64,000 nucleotides of DNA, taken from positions 62,001 to 126,000 of the forward strand of contig JBMOKU010000073.1 in assembly GCA_049324315.1 (NCBI GenBank), written 5' to 3'. The stretch is from JBMOKU01 sp049324315. Its GTDB lineage: Bacteria > Bacillota > Clostridia > Peptostreptococcales > Thermotaleaceae. Shown here one piece after another: positions 35,829 through 44,013 of the stretch; position 1 is the first letter of the stretch, and the number at the start of each line of letters is the position of its first letter. Under the pieces are notes generated by a model. It saw only the letters and a program-made list of their open reading frames with translations. It made no database searches and was not told the DNA's origin. The position numbers and the translations under genes are program-made.

Positions 35829-36365
35829 TCAATTCTCTAGCAAAATTTTTATTACATTGTCAATTGGAAGAACACTAGCAAAACGTTTATTCCAAATCTT
35901 ATAATTATAAAACTCATAAAGTTTCTCACCAGATAGATACTCGTTATCAAAAGTTGTGTTTGTTCCTTCTGGAATAATTATTTTATATCCGTAATCAAAG
36001 GCGCTTTTAAGAGTAGCATCAATACAATATTCTGTTTGAAGTCCTACCAATATAATGGTATCTATCTCTTTACTTTCTAAATACTCCCTTAATCCAGTTT
36101 TAAGGTAAGCACTATTATACTGTTTTTCGAAGATTAATTCACTACTGTTAGGTGCTATGTCATCATAAATCTGCCATCCATCCGTACCCTGCTCAAGTTC
36201 GGTGCCCTTTCCATCATCATGACGTACATATAGAACTTCTTTCTTATTATCTCTTGCAGTTAAAATAAGTTTTTTAATATTTTCAATTACTCTCTGTTCA
36301 TTATGAGGATGGGCCTTAATCAATGCATTTTGGACATCTACCACCAGCAAAACAATATTACTCAT
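35829..36365 (-). CDS. isochorismatase-family cysteine hydrolase
   Basis: 178 residues. The triad of the family is visible: Asp in VLLVVDVQNALI, Lys in FEKQYNSAY and Cys in IILVGLQTEYCIDAT, with the cis-peptide region before the Cys. Members hydrolyse isochorismate, nicotinamide, N-carbamoyl compounds or other amides; the exact substrate is unclear. It lies upstream of nothing on its strand but follows the GlcG-like gene after 150 bp, so the two may be co-expressed. Confidence 0.87.
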   Translation of the reverse strand: MSNIVLLVVDVQNALIKAHPHNEQRVIENIKKLILTARDNKKEVLYVRHDDGKGTELEQGTDGWQIYDDIAPNSSELIFEKQYNSAYLKTGLREYLESKEIDTIILVGLQTEYCIDATLKSAFDYGYKIIIPEGTNTTFDNEYLSGEKLYEFYNYKIWNKRFASVLPIDNVIKILLEN

Positions 36366-36516
36366 ATACTTTCTTCCTTTCGCTTAAAAATATAAATAAT
36401 CTTTACTTTACGCTTTTTCTTTTTCTTTTTATTTCATGTTCGCAAATATTACATTGCTTTTATTGGTTTGTTACCATAAGATATTATTTGCTAAAATTAC
36501 AGCATAACTTATCAAA

Positions 36517-36948
36517 TCAGTCTGCTATTAATTTTTCAAAGGCTTCACTACCTTTTTGCGCAACTCGCCCATCATTATTTGATGCTACACCGCTTACTCC
36601 TATTGCTCCTATGACATTGCCTTCATACGTCAATGGTATGCCCCCTTCAATAGGCATACAGTTAGGCAAACTTAGTACCCCAATGTTGCTGCTTCCCTCT
36701 GCCAATAGTTTCTCATGAAATGTGGTATTTCGTCGGTAATTTGCTGCATGGAAGGCTTTCTTTTGTGCTATACCTACCGCTGCATTTGTAGTATTATCCA
36801 TTCTTATAAAATGTATTAATTCCCCTCTATCATCTGTCACTGCGATAGCTACAGCCCAACCGTTTTTTTCAGCTTCAGCTTCGGCAGCGAAAGAAATCAC
36901 TTTAGCAGCTTCAAGAGTCAATGTGGCTTTCATATACAATTTATTCAT
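36517..36948 (-). CDS. GlcG/HbpS-like (PduO C-terminal type) protein
   Basis: 143 residues: LTLEAAKVISFAAEAEAEKNGWAVAIAVTDDRGELIHFIRMDN, KKAFHAANYRRNT, GGIPLTYEGNVIGAIGVSG. This is the heme-binding-protein/GlcG fold; members bind heme or cobalamin precursors, but many are uncharacterised. The start at 36948 (MNKLYMKATLTLE) has AGGAGG at good spacing. The frame stays open for 68 more codons upstream without family similarity. A divergent LysR gene lies 360 bp away and may regulate it. Confidence 0.85.
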   Translation of the reverse strand: MNKLYMKATLTLEAAKVISFAAEAEAEKNGWAVAIAVTDDRGELIHFIRMDNTTNAAVGIAQKKAFHAANYRRNTTFHEKLLAEGSSNIGVLSLPNCMPIEGGIPLTYEGNVIGAIGVSGVASNNDGRVAQKGSEAFEKLIAD

Positions 36949-37307
36949 AGACTGATCCCTCCTAATTTTATTACTTTCTATTTCTGAAATATCATCAATT
37001 ACATTACCTTGAGGTATTTCAACCGCAAAACCACCGGAGCCCCTTGCAGCTGCATAGGCCTGGTAGGTTACGGTAGTCCCTCCGATGGAATCGGTTAAAG
37101 AATACTCACTTTTCATCACATTAAATATAATACATCGATTCAATTTCTTCATTCATCATATACATGCATATTCCCTCTTTCCTGTAGAATATTTTGCATC
37201 GAGTTATTTTTAATTAGATTATAAAAGAGGTTTTTCCATTTGTCTAACGAATGTATTTGATAGCAACTATCGAAAATATTAATTATGGATAAGGGGTGAT
37301 TTAGGGT

Positions 37308-38189
37308 ATGGACTATGAACTTTTAAGAACCTTCGTTTACTTAGCTAAGCTGAAAAACTTTACTAAAACAGCCGAACAACTCCATGTGGTTCAGTCTACC
37401 ATAACCAGCCGGATAAAGCATCTGGAACATAATATAGGAGAAGCCCTATTTATCCGAACAAATAAGAATGTGATACTGACAAATGCAGGAGAAGCTTTTC
37501 TTCCCTACGCTAAACAATTGCTAAGTATACATGAATCTGCTATTTCTCGACTTAAAGCTTTGGAATTATTCAAAGATACTCTTAGTATAGGTGCTGTACA
37601 CTCTATTTACGATTGTCATGTGCAGGACATGATTCTTAAATATATGCAGCAAAATAAAAAATTTGCAGTAAAAGTTACTATTGAACACAGTGAAGATCTA
37701 ATACAAATGCTTCATGACAATCAGTTAGATATTGCATTTACATATTTAGATATCAAATCTCCCAAATTTATATGTGAACCCTTCTACAGCAACAAAATCA
37801 TATTGGTTACCGGTTCACAGAATAGTGCCGCTGCATGCGGTATCACAGACGACGAGCTTAGAAATCTACCTTTATTGTGCTCTGCAATTCTAACTGACCC
37901 ATTTCAGGAATGGTTCTACTCAATTTTCCCAAAAAACTATGTATTCCCACTGGATATCAATATTAGCAGCAGCATTATTACATTTTTAAAAGAAGGGATT
38001 GGCTTTAGTTTCATGATAGAGTCCGCCGCCAGGAGGTTTTTGGAAGAAGGTTCTCTAGTCGAAGTAAAGCTTCTCGAAAGCACGCCGCCAAGTATGGAAA
38101 GCTATATGTTAATAAACAGGCATCGAATTAATTCAGCAGCGGTAAGTCAATGGCTGTCTGATTATATGCCTTCCTCTTTTCTTCCCTAG
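37308..38189 (+). CDS. LysR-family transcriptional regulator
   Basis: 293 residues. An N-terminal winged HTH (MDYELLRTFVYLAKLKNFTKTAEQLHVVQSTITSRIKHLE) and a periplasmic-binding-like effector domain from about 90. AAGGGGTG precedes the ATG. Divergent from the GlcG-like and isochorismatase-like genes, which are its likely targets. Confidence 0.92.
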   Translation: MDYELLRTFVYLAKLKNFTKTAEQLHVVQSTITSRIKHLEHNIGEALFIRTNKNVILTNAGEAFLPYAKQLLSIHESAISRLKALELFKDTLSIGAVHSIYDCHVQDMILKYMQQNKKFAVKVTIEHSEDLIQMLHDNQLDIAFTYLDIKSPKFICEPFYSNKIILVTGSQNSAAACGITDDELRNLPLLCSAILTDPFQEWFYSIFPKNYVFPLDINISSSIITFLKEGIGFSFMIESAARRFLEEGSLVEVKLLESTPPSMESYMLINRHRINSAAVSQWLSDYMPSSFLP

Positions 38190-38378
38190 CGTTACTCACT
38201 TCCAGCAAAACAATAGCATAGAATACCTTAAACACCTCCAAAAATAAATTTTGCTTATGGGCTCGTGCTATAGAGAAATATCAAAACTCTTTTTGGTTTT
38301 TCCTTATATAGAGATGCATCTTGTATGAAATCTCGGTTGACAAAAGCAGCGTAAGTGTTACAATAATATAAAGACCCC

Positions 38379-38398
38379 ACCCTACAGGGGCATAGTAT
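38379..38398. promoter_or_regulatory. CsoR/CstR-family-like operator
   Basis: ACCCTACAGGGGCATAGTAT, with the central CCCTA-GGGG arrangement of operators bound by the CsoR family (copper or persulfide sensors) as I recall them from Bacillus. It overlaps the -35 position of the TATAAT-based promoter of the HesB-like gene. The same stretch also contains a CCCC-N8-GGGG inverted repeat (38375-38390). Confidence 0.45.
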
Positions 38399-38403
38399 CT
38401 GGG

Positions 38404-38409
38404 TATAAT
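38404..38409 (+). promoter_or_regulatory. -10 box of the HesB-like selenoprotein gene
   Basis: TATAAT, with CCTACA 17 bp upstream as a poor -35. It is about 100 bp before the gene start. Confidence 0.5.
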
Positions 38410-38510
38410 AACAAAGAGCAATAAGATTGCGATACGTGTTATTGATAATGTAAGAAAAGCAAAGAATAATTACATAACCCTTATGCGGGAAAAAATTTAG
38501 GAGGTAGATT

Positions 38511-38822
38511 ATGAAAATTGTTATTTCTGATGCGGCAATAACTGAATTAGAACAGCAGTTGAAGCAGCATGATATGACCAATAAAGGATTGAGGCTATTT
38601 ATCGCCGGTTATGGATGAGCCGGTCCATCTTTTGGCATGGCTCTGGATGAGCTTAAGGATGATGATTATGTTGAGCATTTTGAAAGCTTTCAAACAATCG
38701 TTGCAAAAGAAATCTCAGAAAATATTCCTGAGATCCGCGTAGATTACATTGCCGATAGCCGCGGTAAAGGTTTTTCAATTTCAACAGGTAGTGGCGGCTG
38801 TGGAGACGGCTGCAACTGCTAG
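38511..38822 (+). CDS. HesB/IscA-like selenoprotein (UGA at codon 36 read as selenocysteine)
   Basis: The ATG at 38511 follows TTTAGGAGG at ideal spacing. The frame reads MKIVISDAAITELEQQ, reaches IAGYG, an in-frame TGA at 38616-38618, and continues AGPSFGMALDELKDDD to TGSGGCGDGCNC and a TAG stop, 103 residues in all. In IscA the first cluster cysteine is at residue 35 and the other two near the C-terminus; here the UGA is at 36 and cysteines are at 97, 101 and 103. HesB-like proteins with Sec at this place are a known prokaryotic selenoprotein family. The reading frame after the TGA stays fully coding. A candidate stem just downstream of the UGA (38617-38642; GAGCC/GGCTC with an inner CCA/TGG) could be the bacterial SECIS. 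A simple nonsense mutation is the alternative. Confidence 0.85.
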
Positions 38823-38852
38823 GATTCTAACAATCAATAGCTTATAAAGCCA

Positions 38853-38890
38853 CAAAAAAATAATCCACCTGCAGGTGGATTATTTTTTTG
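38853..38890. terminator. bidirectional terminator
   Basis: Perfect 38-bp palindrome with arms CAAAAAAATAATCCACCT and complement, giving T runs on both strands between two convergent genes. Confidence 0.9.
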
Positions 38891-38919
38891 TAGTTTTTTA
38901 TAGCATGTCTCGTTATGCT

Positions 38920-40557
38920 TTATACCGTATCAGGATGGGAACCGCCGCCGCTGCCATGTGCACCGCCATGGCATTTTACAACCTGTAAAGGCCGCATCAT
39001 ATCATGGTCTTCATGCTCCAAGATATGACAGTGCCATACATAATCTCCTGCATGGTGTTTAAAATGGGCGATGATTCTTGTTATCTGCCCAGGCTGTGCT
39101 CTTACGGTGTCCTTCCATCCCCGTTCATTTTCATCGGGAGGAATAGGGTCCCCTGTGTATTTGATTTCACCCGTAGCCTGGTAATGGGCAACATCAAAGG
39201 GCCTTCGATCAAGGATCTGGAATTGAACCAGATGGAGATGTATGGGATGGGGAAACTGTGTAAGATTGAGAATGTTCCATATTTCGATGGAGTCCAGCTT
39301 TGGTTTTTCGGTGGCAGGATCATCCCACATCATATTATCCAATAGAAGCATAGGACGTCCAAACCTATCTCTTGAAGCACTCAGTGTCAGATACCTGACC
39401 TCCGTTGCCATATCTTCCGGGATAGGTGTTACGAAGTACAGTTCCGGAGGAATAACACTGGTATCCTTTCCCTTCAGGGGAAGTACCACTTTAAACTGCA
39501 TAACAGAGGCTCTGTTCGGATCTGTAGAATCATTGGTAAGAACGATATTTTCACCTTTATTCTGGGAGAAGTCAATGATAATATCAGCCCGTTCAGCCGG
39601 CTCTATGATCAAGCTTTTCAATTCTACGGGTTTGCTGAGAAGTCCCCCGTCTGTACCTATCTGATAGAAGGATTGTCCGTTGAAAAGCCGCAGTGTATAG
39701 GCAGAGGTATTGGAAGCATTGAGTAATCGAAAACGATATTTTCTAGGTTCTACCTTTAGATGGGGCCAAACTTTTCCATTAACTACAATGGTTTCCCCGA
39801 TAAATGCAGGAACCACCGAAGGATTTACCGGTACTGGGAACGGTGGCTGTGATGGATAAAATAAAGAACCGTCTGAATTGAAGGATTTGTCCTGTATCAT
39901 CAAAGGGATTTCATAAGGTCCCCGAGGCAAATTCAGTCTGGGTTCCAAATCATCTCGTATAATATAAAAGCCTGCCAATCCTGCATATACATTTAATCTT
40001 GTAATACCCAGTGCATGGTCATGATACCACAGGGCTGCAGCCTGCTGATGGTTCGTATAGCGATATACTTTTCTGGAAAATGCGGAGCCCGTTTCTCTAT
40101 AATCTTTTGTGTACCAGGCCTCCGGATATCCGTCGCTGTCGGGAGCTACGTCGGCACCATGAAGGTGGACCACGGTACGTACCTCCGGAGTGTCGATGGC
40201 TCCATGCAGCGTACGGTCTATAGGCAGAAAATGTCTTGGGGGAAGATTGTTCACCCATCGTACAAAAACATGTCGGTCCCTTTTCGTTACAATCGTAGGA
40301 CCGGGACAGATGCCTTCATATCCCCAAACCATCGTTTCGGGAAAATATCGATGAAATTTATGCTTTGCACACTTCATTTGTACTTCATAGTAGAGTCCCT
40401 CTGGGGTATAGTCTTTTGGTTGAAGAATCGGAGGAATGACCAGTTCGTCAACAAATTTAGGAATGGTATTGGGATCGGAAGGATCTACTTTTTTCCCAGG
40501 GCATTGAAATCCCTCTGGGTAACTTTTTTCATCAGAGACTTCAAGTTTTTCGGCCAT
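38920..40557 (-). CDS. CotA-like multicopper oxidase (laccase/bilirubin-oxidase type)
   Basis: 545 residues with all four copper-binding motifs: VHLHGADVAPDSDGYP, LWYHDHALGITRLNVYAG, PIHLHLVQF and HCHILEHEDHDMMRP. The last contains the Cys-His of the type 1 site and the axial Met. It lacks a signal peptide, as in spore-coat CotA. The start at 40557 (MAEKLEVSDEK) has GGAG upstream; the frame extends 15 codons further. A four-electron oxygen reducer in an otherwise anaerobic context would fit the spore coat. The C-terminus is H/G rich. Confidence 0.93.
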   Translation of the reverse strand: MAEKLEVSDEKSYPEGFQCPGKKVDPSDPNTIPKFVDELVIPPILQPKDYTPEGLYYEVQMKCAKHKFHRYFPETMVWGYEGICPGPTIVTKRDRHVFVRWVNNLPPRHFLPIDRTLHGAIDTPEVRTVVHLHGADVAPDSDGYPEAWYTKDYRETGSAFSRKVYRYTNHQQAAALWYHDHALGITRLNVYAGLAGFYIIRDDLEPRLNLPRGPYEIPLMIQDKSFNSDGSLFYPSQPPFPVPVNPSVVPAFIGETIVVNGKVWPHLKVEPRKYRFRLLNASNTSAYTLRLFNGQSFYQIGTDGGLLSKPVELKSLIIEPAERADIIIDFSQNKGENIVLTNDSTDPNRASVMQFKVVLPLKGKDTSVIPPELYFVTPIPEDMATEVRYLTLSASRDRFGRPMLLLDNMMWDDPATEKPKLDSIEIWNILNLTQFPHPIHLHLVQFQILDRRPFDVAHYQATGEIKYTGDPIPPDENERGWKDTVRAQPGQITRIIAHFKHHAGDYVWHCHILEHEDHDMMRPLQVVKCHGGAHGSGGGSHPDTV

Positions 40558-40771
40558 AAGATTCACACTCCATAAAATGAATTTGACAGTGTCATGTAAC
40601 ACATTGCCAATGTACTTGGCTAGTACACTATATGAACGAAAATCCCTCAGGTTACAAAAAGAAAAAATGAAAAATCTTTTTATCTAATAACCATTAGCAA
40701 GTCCACATTTCATTACATAGTATAATGTAGGGACAATACTCTCCTATTAAATAAAGAAAGGAAGTGTATAT

Positions 40772-41635
40772 ATGGTTATCTCAGACAAAGAGGATATTTT
40801 TAATAGTAAAGACGCGATATTACTTGCAGCTATGAGCTATCAGACATATCCATTCTTTCTAGAAGGAAAGCTCATCCTGCCAAAAGGCTATGAGCTTCGA
40901 TATACCATTCGTGCTTTTGTTAATGTAGAGAACCCTACAGAAGAGGTATTCGGCTTTATTGCAGAGTCAAAAGACACAATCATTATAGCGTTTAGGGGAT
41001 ACATTTTATATCCTGCAGACCTCATTGCACAATATGATATACTTCAGGTACCATATCCTTTTGTCACAAATGCGGGAAAAACCTCACGGGGATTTACTTG
41101 TATCTATCAATCAACAAGAGACAACTTAATCAGGCAATTAGACAAACTATCTACAGCAAAACGGCTGTTTATTACCGCTCACAACTACGGAGGAGCTTTG
41201 GCAACGTTGGCTGCTTTAGATATTGCAGTGAATACCGGGTTTAAGAATCCTATCGTGTATACCTATGGCAGTCCACGTGTGGGAGATCCTGAATTTGCTT
41301 CCAGGTTCAACATGACGGTAAAAAATAGTATACGAATTGTTAATATACATGACTCTTTTCCGACTTTCCCAGAGCGAGTGTATCCGCCTCCTTTTACAGA
41401 TGAAGGATTATTGTATGAACACGTAAAAACAAAGTATCCGATCTCTTTCCAGCTGAATAATACACCACGCAATGATAGTATTGGCTGCTATTTTAAAAAC
41501 CTCAGCCAAATGAATCCTGATTTTGCCCGAGCATTATGTAGTGAAAACCCGGGTTTTTGTCCCAATACAGAAATGTGTTTTCCTTTTCAAGGAACATGCA
41601 AGTGTCCTACGCCTTGCATGAAAGAAAGGAGTTGA
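40772..41635 (+). CDS. class-3-lipase-fold protein with lost catalytic serine
   Basis: 287 residues, homologous to the N-terminal 280 of the next gene. The alpha/beta-hydrolase strands are clear (VFGFIAESKDTIIIAFRG, PIVYTYGSPRVGDPEFASRF, and a His in YEHVKTKYP), but the nucleophile elbow reads ITAHNYGGALA: residue 138 is Asn where the neighbour has Ser139 in GYSLGG. The Asp region HDSFPTFP is retained. The C-terminus is Cys-rich (NPGFCPNTEMCFPFQGTCKCPTPC). GAAAGGAAG precedes the ATG. Four bases separate it from the next gene. It is probably a non-catalytic paralogue. Confidence 0.88.
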   Translation: MVISDKEDIFNSKDAILLAAMSYQTYPFFLEGKLILPKGYELRYTIRAFVNVENPTEEVFGFIAESKDTIIIAFRGYILYPADLIAQYDILQVPYPFVTNAGKTSRGFTCIYQSTRDNLIRQLDKLSTAKRLFITAHNYGGALATLAALDIAVNTGFKNPIVYTYGSPRVGDPEFASRFNMTVKNSIRIVNIHDSFPTFPERVYPPPFTDEGLLYEHVKTKYPISFQLNNTPRNDSIGCYFKNLSQMNPDFARALCSENPGFCPNTEMCFPFQGTCKCPTPCMKERS

Positions 41636-41639
41636 ATTT

Positions 41640-43850
41640 ATGGATATCTCATGCGTAGAGAATATTTTTAATAGTGAAGATGCCATATTGCTTGCGGCAA
41701 TGTGCCATCAGGCAAATCTACTTTTTGAAGAAGGAGAAGAAGAACCTATCTTACCAAAAGGCTTTGAAACTCGATATATCATTTGTGCTCTTGCCGGCGT
41801 TGAGGAACCGGAAGCAGAGGTGTTTGGTTTTATTGCAGAATCACAGGATGAAATCGTTATGGCTTTTAGGGGAACTGATTCATTTAAAGATAATGAGTCG
41901 GATCAAGACTTTTATCAAGTCCCCTATCCTTTCGTCAAAAATGCGGGAAAAACCCATCGTGGCTTTACTTGTATTTATCAATCAACAAGAGACCAGCTAA
42001 TCAGAGAATTAAACAAGCTTTCTACAACAAAAAGACTATTAATTACCGGTTACAGCTTAGGAGGCGGTTTGGCAGTGTTGGCTGCTTTAGATATTGCAGT
42101 GAACACCGGATTTAAGAAGCCTATCGTATATACCTATGGTAGTCCTCGTACCGGAGACCCTGACTTTGCTTTCCGGTTCAACCAAACGGTAAAAAATAGT
42201 ATTCGTGTTTTCAATGTCCATGACATTATTCCGACTTTACCGGCCCAAGCTTATCCGCCGCCTTTTACAGAGGAAGGAATATTTTATCAACATGTACAAA
42301 TAGATTATCCCCTCTCTTTTCAACTGAATAGTATAGCTCGTAATCATTTTATTAACTGCTATTTCAAAAATCTCAGCAAAAAGAATCCTGGCTTTGCCAA
42401 AGCATTATGTGCTGAAAATCCTGGTTTTTGTCCGGATACGTGCGTATGTGTTCCCTTTGAAGGAATATGCAGTGAGAATAACTCCATTATAGGTTGGAAG
42501 AAATGTATTAAGCATCATGATAAGGAACCCGAACTGACCGGACGTATCGTTCTACCGGGAGATCCACAATATAATGTGGCCCGTCAGGAGTTCAATACCT
42601 TCTTCAACAGATTCCCGCTGGTCATCGTCTTTGCCCAGGAAACACAGGACGTAGTCAATGCCGTACGCTGGGCACGTTTTTGGAACGTACCGATCCGCCT
42701 GCGTTCCGGCCGCCACAACTACGAGGGGTTGTCCGTGGTCGATGCCGGTATCGTCATCGACGTCAGTGAAATGAAACGGGTAGAGGTGGACCGCAAGCAC
42801 GGTACTGCTACGGTACAGACCGGTCTACGGGACTTCGAATTATACGAGATCCTAGGGTCCCAAGGTTTGGTAGTACCCGCCGGCCTTTGTCCAACCACAG
42901 GCATCGCCGGGTTTACCCAGGGCGGCGGTCAGAGCAGTCTATCTCGACCATGGGGTCTGGCTATCGATAACTTGCTCGAGGTAGAAATAGTCGACGCCAA
43001 CGGAAACGTGCTCCGCGCTAATGCCGACCAAAATGACGATTTGTTCTGGGCCTTGCGTGGGGGCGGCGGCGGCAATTTTGGCGTCTGTACCTCCTTCCGC
43101 TTCCGCACCCGCCAAATCGATACGGTTGCTTATGCCAGAATCGATTGGGAGCTGAGGGATCTAGCACCGGTACTGCGAACCTGGCAGAACTATACACTTC
43201 CTGATGCCGATAGGCGACTCACGCCACTCCTCACCATAGCTTCAGGAGAAGAGTCGTTGCTGCTTATGCAAGGAGTCTTCCTAGGTTCGGCTAAAGAACT
43301 ACGCTGCCTTCTGGAGCCTTTACTACGGGCTGGTTCACCGCAGGAGGTAACTATCGAAGAGATACCTTGGCTTGAAGCTGTGTCCTTGATAGCAGCTACC
43401 CAGCCGACATCCCCCGAGCCATTCAAGAGCGTGGGCCCCTTTGTCGACCGCCTGCTGCCGGACGAGGCCATCGCCAAGATCCAATGCTTCATCAACAATC
43501 CGCCTACCTCCTCGGTATCCGTCTTTTTCCACGGACTGGGCGGAGCAGTAGCTGAAGTTCCGAGTCACGCAACAGCATACTTTTACCGCAATGCTCTATC
43601 GAACATGTCATTCTATGCCACATGGAATACACCGGAAGGAGCAGGCCCGGGCATCCGCTGGGTAGAGGACTTCCGCCGTGCTATGCTCCCATTTACCAGA
43701 GGCGTGTACGTCAATACGCCGGACCTCTCCATCAAGAACTGGCCCGAGGCGTACTACGGCGGCAACTTCAAACGTTTGACCCAGGTAAAAGCCAAATACG
43801 ACCCGAAGAATGTCTTCAATTACCCACAAAGCATTCCACCCTCCTATTGA
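41640..43850 (+). CDS. class-3 lipase fused to a berberine-bridge-type FAD-linked oxidase
   Basis: 736 residues. Residues 1-280 are a class-3 lipase with Ser139 in ITGYSLGGGLAVLAALDIA, Asp in HDIIPTLP and His in FYQHV, ending in a Cys-rich tail (NPGFCPDTCVCVPFEGIC). A short linker leads into an FAD-linked oxidase (about 300-736) with VIVFAQETQDVVNAVRWAR, the flavin-attachment His359 in SGRHNYEG, PTTGIAGFTQGGGQSSLSRPWGL, and the C-terminal BBE motif AYYGGNFKRLTQVKAKYDPKNVFNYPQS. The DNA of the second half is clearly richer in G and C than the first, from about 42500 on. No frameshift or stop interrupts the join. Both parts keep their active residues. Confidence 0.9.
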   Translation: MDISCVENIFNSEDAILLAAMCHQANLLFEEGEEEPILPKGFETRYIICALAGVEEPEAEVFGFIAESQDEIVMAFRGTDSFKDNESDQDFYQVPYPFVKNAGKTHRGFTCIYQSTRDQLIRELNKLSTTKRLLITGYSLGGGLAVLAALDIAVNTGFKKPIVYTYGSPRTGDPDFAFRFNQTVKNSIRVFNVHDIIPTLPAQAYPPPFTEEGIFYQHVQIDYPLSFQLNSIARNHFINCYFKNLSKKNPGFAKALCAENPGFCPDTCVCVPFEGICSENNSIIGWKKCIKHHDKEPELTGRIVLPGDPQYNVARQEFNTFFNRFPLVIVFAQETQDVVNAVRWARFWNVPIRLRSGRHNYEGLSVVDAGIVIDVSEMKRVEVDRKHGTATVQTGLRDFELYEILGSQGLVVPAGLCPTTGIAGFTQGGGQSSLSRPWGLAIDNLLEVEIVDANGNVLRANADQNDDLFWALRGGGGGNFGVCTSFRFRTRQIDTVAYARIDWELRDLAPVLRTWQNYTLPDADRRLTPLLTIASGEESLLLMQGVFLGSAKELRCLLEPLLRAGSPQEVTIEEIPWLEAVSLIAATQPTSPEPFKSVGPFVDRLLPDEAIAKIQCFINNPPTSSVSVFFHGLGGAVAEVPSHATAYFYRNALSNMSFYATWNTPEGAGPGIRWVEDFRRAMLPFTRGVYVNTPDLSIKNWPEAYYGGNFKRLTQVKAKYDPKNVFNYPQSIPPSY

Positions 43851-43886
43851 ATACTGCTAAAATGATATAAACAGATGTTATTAAAT

Positions 43887-43933
43887 AATATGGGATAAAA
43901 GAGTCAGCACGCTTAGCTCTTTTATCCCATATT
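43887..43933. terminator. bidirectional terminator between convergent genes
   Basis: Perfect 17-bp arms AATATGGGATAAAAGAG and complement, 13-nt loop. Confidence 0.75.
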
Positions 43934-44013
43934 AGCTGTATAATCATCCCGCTGATTCTCGATAAGGACATCGTGGCAGGCACATGCTTCCGACTGTACC
44001 CATCTTTGTTACA

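Larger units (their letters stand above)
38190..38510. other. gap carrying the promoter of the selenoprotein gene
   Basis: 321 bp between the LysR gene and the HesB-like gene. It holds the promoter and operator listed separately. The minus-strand open frame of 108 codons covering it runs antisense into the selenoprotein gene and has no features of a protein. Confidence 0.5.

Noticed and set aside
38255..38581. 108-codon minus-strand frame over the promoter of the selenoprotein gene
   Set aside because: It is antisense to the start of a well-supported gene, has no ribosome-binding site and shows no protein-family pattern.
38637..38822. Reading the HesB-like C-terminal part as an independent 61-residue gene
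   Set aside because: No ribosome-binding site before its ATG; the upstream codons complete the family fold once the UGA is read as Sec.
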